A program made the position numbers and the translations under genes. Positions 46,455 to 55,775 of a DNA stretch of 64,000 nucleotides are shown here, piece by piece (the stretch's first letter is position 1; every line of letters begins with the position of its first letter). The stretch is from Apricaphanius iberus (lineage: Eukaryota > Chordata > Actinopteri > Cyprinodontiformes > Aphaniidae): assembly GCA_028564705.1 (NCBI GenBank), contig JAPXFQ010001770.1, positions 1-64,000 of the forward strand, written 5' to 3'. Under the pieces are notes generated by a model, which saw nothing but the letters and a program-made list of their open reading frames with translations, was not told where the DNA came from and searched no databases.

Positions 46455-48475
46455 ATGATGCTTATAATTTATTTACTCTTGATGCTTGAAGATGGACGTA
46501 AGTTAACTCCTCAGATTTAATACTGATGTGAAACTTCTGTCACTACTTCATGTTTCTCTGTTTGCATTAAGTAACTGGTTTCCTTGATGGCTGTTTAGGT
46601 TGTAAAGATTATCCACTTATTGAAACAAAGACGGTGGATGTAGGAGATCATGTAAAAATGACATGCGCACGTAGGTCTGCTGGAGAGATATTTTGGATGA
46701 GGATTGATTCTGAATATTTGCCTAAAATACTTGAAGAAACTAAGAATCCATATTTTCATATTAAAGTTAGTATCTACCTGGAATTCTTGAGTTGCAGATC
46801 AGAGAAGCAAGGCTAAACAATTCTGGATTTTATTTATGTCTGAGAAAATATCAAGACAACTGGACATTTATGAACCCAACATCCCTGACGTAAAGGTAGG
46901 TTATAAAAAAATGCAGTAAAATGTATTTTTGTATAAGCTGAAGCTTATTTTTTTGGGGGTATTGTTTGTTTTACAAATTTCATAACCTTTTCTAGTGTTG
47001 CCTAAAAATATTTTTTTTTTATTTCTGTTGTAAATCAGAATCTGCTGTTGCCACAGTCCCCACATCTGCTTCACCTCATCTCCATGACTCTGTGACTCTC
47101 CGGTGTTTAACCCTTTGTGATCATCAAAATAAATCATGCCTTGAATACGCAAATTGGATCTGTTTTAGGCCGTTTTCACATGTGTGGCCGTACCAGAAAA
47201 CGGCCAGAGAAAATGCTAATTTTTTCTGTTCACATGGCACGGATCTCTGCCCGTATTGGGATTCAGTCTTTTACTACAAATAAACAGCAGGTGGCGGTAT
47301 ACAAATAAGTCTTAGTTCTCCAACAAACAAGGGAGTGAGAAGTACCGACGTCATAAAACGAGCGACAGCCTAGAATGTAAACAAACTGGTCTACTGGTCA
47401 GCTGCTACCTGAAGCCATCTACAGGGTGAGTGTTGTAGTAAACCCGCCGTTTTGTAACCTGCTGTGTTGCTGTGGGATGCTTGAATCGCGTTGTTTTGGT
47501 ATTTGTATGGTCGCGAGGTGATTCTGTAATTTCGGCCGGCGGTGTCGTCATTTCCGCATGGAGCGCGTCTATTGTCTTGAATACGGCCAGAGTACAGGTT
47601 GTGTTCACATGATACGTGGCCGCTCGTACCTGGACTCGGATACTACCTCCAAGGCAGGTCTCTCTGGCCGTATCCTGGCACGGTACAGTCTGTGTTCACA
47701 TGGTACGAAATAAGTGGATTTTGACCAAATACCGTACCATGTGAAAGCGCCCTTAGAGCTGACCCAATTAAAACTCTTTCTAGTTTAAATTATACTGACA
47801 ATGAGGAAGGAGGTGGATTCAAATTTAATTGTGAAGGGTGCTTCTGCAGCAATTTCAAAAACTACAGCTTATCTGAGGGTCATATATACCAATGTACTGT
47901 GGCAGAGCATGGCAAGAATGACTTTGTAGGAAAATCAAACCCTAACACTAAAGGTAATTTACTTTTCTTAACCTTGAAAGTGAAAAAAATACATGACTTT
48001 GATTTTTCTTTTGGTTACTGAACTGACCCTTTTATTTACAAATATCTGTATTTAATAACTAATCTTGTATTCCTATTTAAGTTTATTTCTGTTGTCATTG
48101 CAGCAACCAACATTTGGTCTCAGCTGGTCAATATTTTCGTTGGATTTAATATGGCCATTAGCCTAGTCGTTTTAGCTGTCCTTATATATGCAATCAAGGA
48201 AAGCAATGGGAACGGTAATCTAAGTCATGGGCTTTTTAAACAGTTTTAATTTATATTCATGGTAATCTCCATATTTTTTATTTGTTTATTCAGCTTCAGC
48301 AACTCTTCAAACAAAAAGAACAGTATACAAAAACCAACAGGATAATGTCTACACTGCTGTCAACTTCACAGTAATGAAGTCTTATGGTCGAAGAAAGAAG
48401 GCAAACACAGGGACAAAGAAGATCTACGCCACTGTTACAGCTTTTCCACAAGAATACTGCTCAAAAACCAAATGA
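46455..48475 (+). pseudogene. NITR-D: receptor pseudogene, V domain frameshifted, MITE in the I-domain exon
   Basis: Recognisable exons are 46455-46497 (signal peptide), 46599-46895 (V), 47039-47953 (I, with an insert), 48104-48214 (membrane) and 48294-48475 (tail). The V exon reads KMTCARRSAGEIFWMRI, then loses frame near 46776-46783; the continuation in another frame is ILELQIREARLNNSGFYLC and ends with a second frame error before the donor. The I exon is interrupted at 47168-47752 by a MITE. Its first half (VTLRCLTLC) and second half (FNCEGCFCSN, HIYQCTVAEHG) are both open. This I domain is unusual: it lacks YYCAVATCG and FGNGT. The membrane exon (LVNIFVGFNMAISLVVLAVL) and tail (NVYTAV, KIYATV) are intact and match the A/B subfamily. 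All internal junctions are phase 1, so a transcript skipping the V exon would stay in frame. Confidence 0.88.
47168..47752. mobile_element. PIF/Harbinger-type MITE, 585 bp, inside a NITR coding exon
   Basis: The termini are GGCCGTTTTCACATG at the left and GGGCGCTTTCACATG as the reverse complement of the right end. TTA target duplications are at 47165-47167 and 47753-47755. Internal sequence has further matching subterminal strings (gtggccgtacc, ctgttcacatggcacg against acagtctgtgttcacatggtacg). There is no transposase. It lies in the I-domain exon of NITR-D. Removing the element plus one TTA joins TGT TTT A to GA GCT GAC, keeping the receptor frame, so the insertion borders are exact. Confidence 0.92.
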
Positions 48476-48599
48476 CGTGGTTGTGCTAATTTTGCAACTT
48501 GCAAAATTTAAAAAAAGTACAATTAATCAACAGTCAATTTCATCAAATGTATTGACTGTTCAATGGAATAATATGTCCAACTGTCAAAACTGAGATTTT

Positions 48600-51500
48600 T
48601 CAAGTAAATATGAATCAGACCGAAAATCAAGTTACCATTTGCTTCAGTGCTGACATCAATTTTGTTTTATTTTATTTACCTAAAGATTGGATTGATGAAA
48701 AGACGTTAGCAACCTCCCCAACAGAGTAAAGTTTATTCCAAGCCTTTTTTACTACATGGGAATATCGGACCAACCACAGATAACCGTGCATTTGTACTAA
48801 ACATACAACTGTTAATGTAATTGCATAGTAATTGCCATGTTGAATATCCATGGCTTGAATGTTGATAATGGAATAATTTTTGCAGTTTAGTATAGGCTGT
48901 TTATAGCCTTTTGTTGAGTGATGCAGTTGAAAAAACTGTTTCCAAATTTGATTTTGGTCATTTGTTTTTATTCAGTATACGTCCTCTAATCTTATGCTAT
49001 TTTTGGCTTATGCCTCATTTTCCTCAATCATGTCCGGTTAGTCACCTCTCAGTCCTTTTTTAGATTTTTGCTGTCCCTCATAGTGTTACCTTTTTTGTTA
49101 CTTGTAAATTCATTGGGGGTTTTCATTGTATTGTTTGCTTCCTGCAATGCAAGTTTCTATTTTAACAATCTCTGTATATGACCCTTACCTGATAATGTTG
49201 TTCTTATTGCCTCGTACTACAAGAATATTATTTTTATTTTGATGACATTGTGCCTCCTTCATGATACAACAAATACAAGCAGAAGGAGGGCATGAACCCA
49301 CAAAAGAACTCTTTGGTGTTGTAAAATTATGTATTTTACAGTTTTGAAATGCTAAAATGTATTGAGGTTTTATTTTTTATGCTACTGGACATACCGCTCT
49401 ACGACACCAAAAACGACAGAAACATGAGCAGCATAGCTAGCAGCAGCTTGATTGACTGTCGAGAGATGCAACAGGGCAACGTCTCGTATATTTTGATCAA
49501 CCTCTAAAGCAGATTACCCCGAACAAATCTGTATATAAATTTCACCAAAATATATAGTAAAAAAAAAAAACTGAAAGAGGGATCAATCTGTCATATTATT
49601 TTAAACTAAACTAGGGTTTCAGTTTTTAATTAGAGAATACTCAATAGCTATACATCTTTATATTAGTTTAGACTATAAAAAATATGAAGAGCAAATAGTT
49701 ACACATTTAAAGTCCGGCTTTTGTTGAAGATAAATTAATCTTAAGCGACCAGGAAAAAAAATCCTAGATACACTGGTGTAAGGAAAGTATGTTTTTTTTT
49801 CTCTCCACTCACAATAGGAGTCATGTTATGACCACATCAGTAATTGCTGTAATCATGTTTAATTTGATAACAACCCTTAACCTAATTTTGTTATTACTAT
49901 TTTTTTTCTTTTATTTACATGTAACAAATAAGAGATGAGAAAGGAGTGTGTAATATGCAGTATAGGTACTAACCTACAGTCAAAACCAAAGGAGATGTGG
50001 TTACATACCACTCAGGTACATTATTTTGTAAAAAGATACAGCCTGGCCGAATGTTTTGCCTGCTTTATGCTGAGACAAATGAAAACCACAAACCAGAATG
50101 ATCCAGTGTGATAAAAACATCAGTTTTCACCTTTATAAATACTTTAATAAGTTGGTTTACTTACTTCAAGTTTTCAGAGTACTTTTTTGGCTGCTGTTGA
50201 ATCTGATGCTTGTGTTAATCTAGTCACCTTTACATTTTTTCATCTATCATACATTTCAAATATTTCTCACGATGCTGCACAGTCAGCTTTTTCAAATAGA
50301 AGTTTTTCGGACAGTTTTGTGTTCCTTCTCCAAGTGTTTCATAACCAATCTTTTGAAAATAGTGTTGACGAAGAGCAGTGAGCATGCAACCATGCTTTCA
50401 ACTCTCTGTGGCACTCTTTGTTTGAGATGTGACAAAGCTCTTTAGCCGCTGCATAACAAATGCCATCTCAAAGTGTCATGCTACCTTTCACTGAGCCTTG
50501 ATCTGCAGTGTTCATTTTGGATTAATTATGTGAATATGTGCACATATAAGGCATGTCTTTGATTGAAAATAGAAGCTGCGAGGGTTCTCCGCCATCTATG
50601 TTCCACCCGTTTTTCTCCTGTGTTGTGGTTAGACAGGAAGCTCAGCCATTGTACCCGCTTTGTTTAATTGAGCTGTCTCTTGTTTCATAGTTAGGAGGTG
50701 TTTTGTTTGTTTTTTTGGTCTCAGGAGACCCTGGAACTTAAACCTTTCCTGTTTGTTTGTCTTTGTTCCATGACTGACTGAGTTGCATTTACTGTAAAAT
50801 AAATTCTTTTTTTTGACTAACATTGTCTTCCTTTTGTGTGTTTTACACTTCGTGCCAGACAACACCTTTGATGGTTAGAGGGCTGTAATAGTGTTCTAGG
50901 GAATATCACTTATGTTACTTCATAAATACAATTGGTATTGCCAACATTTCTGTTAGAAATAGGCACAAAGCCTCATGAAGGAGTAAAGCCAACAGTTTGC
51001 ATGCCTAAGGCCTTATGCAAAGTAGATTACAACTTTTTAACAAAGGACATCCCCAAAGTATGAACACAGTCCACAGTTCATTGTAGAATATTGTTAGCAA
51101 AGGAATATAGATAAACCGTAGCAGGAGCAACAAATTTTGCTCTGCAGATCTCTAGCTCTGGTCAAGCTCCATTGTTGCCTCAACAGGTCCATCATTGGTT
51201 CGGCTAAGTTTAGGCTGGGCCAATCACAGAGCCCAATGTTTGTATGGAGACGCTGGGCAGGCTTAGCACCATTATGGCAGAGTTTTGGGTTTTTTAAACA
51301 ACAAAGCGGTGTCTGAAATGGCTTCCGCATCAACTTGGATGGTTTAGACTTGGGCTATTGTTTAAGAGATGAGCAGATCAGGGAAGTGTAGTCCTTTCTT
51401 TCCACTGCCCTGTTGACTGATTTTCATTGCTATGAATACAATTCACTCCGATTGATACTTGCGCATGCAAAGAGAGTTACTGTATAAAGACAGCCGTAGA

Positions 51501-51995
51501 TTAGGACTGAGCTCTCGCTGGTTCATGGTCAGACAGTATTTATAAATAGAGGAAAGCGTGCCAAGCCTGCATATTTTCTTTTTCAATGCAAAATGAAACA
51601 TGATCCACTAACGTATTAGACGACAAACTAACACAGTGGTAAAAGCCATAAAACGCAGTGCCATGAATCCTATAGTAAAGTGGCTCACATTCTGCCTAGG
51701 CTGACAGCTGGTTAATGTAAGATACAACTCCTAACTGCTTCATATACAGCAACTTCATAATATTTTAAGGGTAACATTGTGAAATAGGTCAAACTAAGGC
51801 TGTTTCAGGAAAAAAAAGAAATAACAGAATTCGCAACTCAATGCGTTTAGACAGCTAAATTGAAATTACAATGAAATTTTCAAGTATTTGACATAATTTA
51901 AATGTCACACAGCGATGCCATTTTATGACCGTGTGTTCCATACAGCGTAGAAGTTGTGTAATATTATGCTCATTTACTTTTTGTAATTAGGGAAC
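48600..51995. repeat. Duplicated non-coding block downstream of NITR-D
   Basis: Collinear with the block after NITR-B (35340-39910) over most of its length, and with NITR-A's in its first half. It lacks the LINE fragment present in the NITR-B block. No gene supported; open frames here are short and differ between the copies, which argues against coding function. Confidence 0.7.
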
Positions 51996-52307
51996 ATCAT
52001 CTTTGGTGTGGTTAGTCTATTTAATACCTGTAGTTCTTACTAGGTGCACCAAAAGATGAACAGTATGTTACCTAACATTATCCTAAAACATTTGTGTGAA
52101 TAAACAGATCCTGACCAATCAAATGCCTGGTGACGTGGTGTCAGTGATGCAGTAACTGACATGGAGTCACAGCATCAGCATGACTTGGAGGAAATATTGA
52201 TAAACACTGTGGCAAATCACCCCGAGCTATATGATACCAGTTTTCAATACCAAGACAGGAATGAAATATATATGTATAATAAAGAAGTTAAATTATTTAG
52301 ACAGGAA

Positions 52308-52350
52308 AGCTCTTAATTGGTTTGTGGGTGGCTCTTAAAAGAGCCTTTGT
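52308..52350 (-). promoter_or_regulatory. Histone-type mRNA 3' stem-loop with U7-like downstream element
   Basis: On the minus strand the text is CAAAGGCTCTTTTAAGAGCC followed directly by ACCCA (stem 52330-52345). It has a six-base stem GGCTCT/AGAGCC, a four-base loop TTTA, the adenine-rich 5' flank and the ACCCA 3' flank of replication-dependent histone genes. AAGAGCT follows 15 bases downstream (52308-52314 on the plus strand), matching the core that pairs with U7 snRNA. No histone coding sequence precedes it; the reading upstream looks like the end of a Harbinger-type protein. It may be a relic of a histone gene end, or chance. Confidence 0.5.
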
Positions 52351-52440
52351 GGCTGCCAAGGCACTTCCTCTTCTGCCGAGAAGTGTGTCATAAACAGCTC
52401 CCTCACCTGGACAGCCTCCCTGGAGGGGTTGTTGGCTGCA
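52340..52440 (-). pseudogene. C-terminal fragment resembling a HARBI1/Harbinger nuclease
   Basis: On the minus strand, AVQVRELFMTHFSAEEEVPW is followed by Q and a stop inside the histone-type stem-loop. An R-x-(F/Y)-----F----G/E-(V)-PWQ ending is typical of Harbinger-family transposase proteins. Only about 30 residues are convincing. The DNA further up the minus strand is more GC-rich than the array and may be more of the same element. Confidence 0.4.
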
Positions 52441-53750
52441 ACACGACCATGGCCTGACAATGGCCCCACCACAGCACGTCCTGCATCCCTCACATTTTAT
52501 GCACTTTTACTAACTGCAGAGAGATGGACAGCTGCTCAGCAGGTGAGATTGAGCACCTGTAGCAGGTGTCGACTGGGTCTTTAGCCTTCTGCTCCCCCGC
52601 TGGAGCAGACCCAGCTCCGCCGGAGGCCAGGCCGAATACCTAACACAGTCAGCTTGGAGACCAGAGTCCACCAGCAGCCGCATCTACAAATGCGAGGCTC
52701 GATGGAGATGGCGCCCCTCTCCCGGCCCCGGAGGTTCAAGAGAAGGATGGAAAGGAGGAGGACAGCTGACTGCTATGGAGTGGTCCAGGTTAGGATCCCT
52801 GCACAAGTTTTGTATTTTAAAAGATATTGTAGAGCAGAGACGGCAAGGAAATGTTATTTGACCTTTTTCTTCTCCCAGCTTGCTGCTCTACGAGGGCACA
52901 GGAAGAACCGCAGGAGTTGCGCTGTTATTGAGGGTGACTTAACAGGAGAACAGCCTGGTCATGAGCAGCAGTGTTCAGCTCTGCAGCTCAGCATGCTGCA
53001 ACCTTCCTTACCCCCAATTCTCATCGGGCGCAGAACGGATACACCCCAGTATGAATCAGAATCTCTTTTCCTCGCTTCTTCTGATAACGTCTTATTTGGG
53101 GTTGAGAAGCTGGCTCAGCTCAGCGTCGAGCTCCACAGCTAACACTGGCCACATCGGTTCGCTCTGTTACGAATATGGGGTTAACATGCCTTCTCCAGCG
53201 TTGAAGCTCCAGCAGCTTTCAGCTCTTGTTGCCCACTTACTTTACTTTACTTCTTCTGATAGCGCCCTCTTTGGTGGACATGCCATGGCTCAAGTCTAAA
53301 AACCGCAGGTTTGTTTATATCATTAGTTAACGTGTAGCATACTGCCAAAAAGCGAAACTTGATCAGTGCAAGTGGGGAAGCAGTCCCCTGGTAAAAACTG
53401 TAGTGCTGTTTTTTAGCAGCAGGATCCTCCCACGTAGTGACAGATCATAAAACAAACATCAAAAATGATGTGTCACCAGAATGTTTCGAAAACATGTTTT
53501 TTTGTGTGTAAATGTTACGGAGTATGTCTTTAAAGCTTAAGGTATTACTTTACAACAATCCTTACCAACATATCAAACCTGACATATCCTCAACTTCATC
53601 CTCGACCTGCCCTGGGACATGCTGACAGAAGCAAGACTGCCATTTTACACCATTGATCGCTGTTGCCAACACCAGTAGTTAAAGTAGGTGGAGTACCCAA
53701 GGACAAGACATTTCTGTTTATATGTAGGCCTCCTGAGGTAAAGGAGACAT
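52441..53750. other. GC-richer, probably transposon-derived DNA
   Basis: From about 52440 to 53300 the composition rises well above that of the array. A 162-codon open frame (52654-53142) begins METRVHQQPH, is basic early and has no domain that I recognise; the same DNA read on the minus strand is no clearer. I take it as internal sequence of a decayed DNA transposon, perhaps linked to the Harbinger-like fragment next to it. Positions 53310-53750 hold nothing recognisable. Confidence 0.35.
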
Positions 53751-53959
53751 TAATCACAGCTTTACTACACTGTAAACATTATTTAATTTCTACAAATACA
53801 AGACGAAATCATGGTAAAGGTGGTGACGTGATTACAGTAACTTATATATTCTCTATTAGTGAGAGCAACCCAGCATAAGAGACAAAGTATATTTGTGTTT
53901 TGGGTGGAAATTTTGTTGATATTTCCACTGAGATGACAGAGTAAACTGGAAACATCACA

Positions 53960-54008
53960 AATGGCCAATCAAATGGGTTCAAATTTGTCCCGCCTTCTTT
54001 ATAAGGCT
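53960..54008 (+). promoter_or_regulatory. Promoter of NITR-E (CCAAT box plus TATA box)
   Basis: CCAAT at 53965-53969 and tttataagg at 53998-54006, about 80 bp before the start codon. It is nearly identical to the NITR-C promoter. The shared flank reaches back to about 53755. Confidence 0.65.
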
Positions 54009-54087
54009 CGAACAAAGTGATTTGTTTTATGATGCCAATTGCAAAGTGTTCTTACACGAATGAAGCTTCGAGTAGATTTATGAGAAG

Positions 54088-55766
54088 ATGCTGATAATTT
54101 TTTATTTTCTGCTTACTCTCGGAGTTATACGTAAGTAAAATGTATTTTCCTTTTTAGATTTGAAATTGATTTTACATATAATAAATCCAATTCTTCACTT
54201 TTGTTTTTGTTTTGTTTTATGGTGTTATCATAGGGTGCAAAGGGAATTTAACTTTTGAGACAAGAACCGTTGCTGTTGGAAATGATGTGACCCTAACCTG
54301 TCCTCGCTTGACCTCTGAGCATAGAGCAAGGCTTTACTGGATCAGATTTGTACATGGACACTGGCCTGAAATCTTGGGAGGAACATTTTCCTTTGATTTT
54401 AAAGATGTTAAACAGACCGCTCACATTACAGCAAAACAGGGGCTAGGAACCTTTATCTTGCTCATTAGTAAAGTCAAGCACAGTGACTCTGGCATTTACT
54501 ATTGTATAAAAGTGGATCAACTCAACATGTTTTTTTTAAAGGGAGAATTTCTAAGAATCAGAGGTGAGGAGTGAACTTATCCACATTAGTATTTCAAAAT
54601 AGGTGAGAAGATTTTTTATTTTAATTACTAAACCACACATTTTAAACCTGTTTTTATTACTGTTCTTTTTCATTCTTTTACTTTCCAGGAAAAGAACCAA
54701 ACATCACTGCCATTATCCAACACCCTCTACCTGATCGAGTCCATCCAGGAAGCCCAGTCTCTCTACAATGTTCAGTCCACTTTAGCTCTCAAGATAAAAC
54801 CTGTCCAGCAGATAATGGGGTTTACTGGTTCCAAGCTGGGTCAGATAAGTCTTATCCCAGTTTTATTTATGCTCATGAAAATCGTGGTAATGAATGTGAG
54901 CTAAGTCATTCTGGTCGAAAGTGTGTCTACAATTTCTCTAAGAACGTCAGTGCTTCTGATGTCGGGACTTATTACTGTGCTGTAGCCACATGTGGAGTGG
55001 TTTTGTTTGGAATTGGAACTAAACTTAACATAGAAGGTAAATGCAAACATTTGATAAAGATGTACAATCATTTTCAAAAATCAGAATGTGCTTTCTGAGG
55101 AGGCTCATTTGTCAGATCAGCAGTAACTTTTGAAAATAACCTTTCAAGTAGATACAAAAATAAGTGAACATCACAATAATATTCTGATTTATTGAATATG
55201 ACGTTAAAATCAGTAAACAGTTTTTAATTTTTATTTTATAATAATACATTCACCATAATTTACTTCTTTTTCTTTTCAGAACATAAGTGGGATTTGCAGA
55301 AGACACAAACAGTTTACATTGTATTATGCAGCATTTTGACATCAAGTGTAATTGTCATATTTATTCTCAGTTACATCCTCATGAAGAAAACATGTCACTG
55401 TTCCAACGGTAACTGATCAGCAACAGTATATATATAAAACATTGCATTCTAATAGTTTTTTCATGATTTTTCTTTAAAATCTCTGTTGCACTTTAAACAG
55501 ATGCAGTAAATGGCCATGATGATCAGCAAACTAAACAGGTAGAGTCTAATATGTATCTTTCATCATTATTATCGATGTATTTGTTTTTACCTTTTGACAT
55601 TTCAACATATTCTTACATAAATAATTTTTTTCCTCAGAGAGATGAGGGCTCTTTAGTTTACACTTCTCCCACATTCATCAAAGGGAAATCGGACAGAATG
55701 GAGAGAAAGAAAGAAACATCAGTGGCAGTCTACAGTGCTGTCAGAGGATTAGGGATTGATCAGTAA
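54088..55766 (+). CDS. NITR-E: novel immune-type receptor, V-I-TM with split tail
   Basis: Predicted exons are 54088-54130, 54234-54563, 54689-55036, 55280-55408, 55501-55538 and 55638-55766, giving 338 residues. An overlapping four-codon upstream frame (ATG at 54080) precedes the start, as in NITR-C. Exon 1 is a signal peptide (MLIIFYFLLTLGVI). The V domain has LTCPRL, YWIRFVHGHWPEILGG and DSGIYYC. The I domain has six cysteines and YYCAVATCGVVLFGIGTKL, where the middle residue of the usual GNG is isoleucine. It lacks three residues (PED) that NITR-C has. The membrane segment is uncharged (VYIVLCSILTSSVIVIFILS). The tail again carries LVYTSP and AVYSAV. From exon 3 to the stop it is almost identical to NITR-C, but the V domain is very different. 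AATAAA is at 55770-55775. Confidence 0.92.
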
Positions 55767-55775
55767 TTCAATAAA

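Noticed and set aside
52654..53142. 162-codon open frame in GC-richer DNA
   Set aside because: No recognisable domain; adjacent to a Harbinger-like fragment and more likely transposon interior. Kept only as part of an unassigned region.
23118..55766. Alternative family for the receptors (CMRF35-like, DICP or SIRP-like)
   Set aside because: The second domain with six cysteines, YYCAVATCG and a joining-like FGNGT motif after a V domain is specific to NITRs as far as I know. A profile search would settle it.
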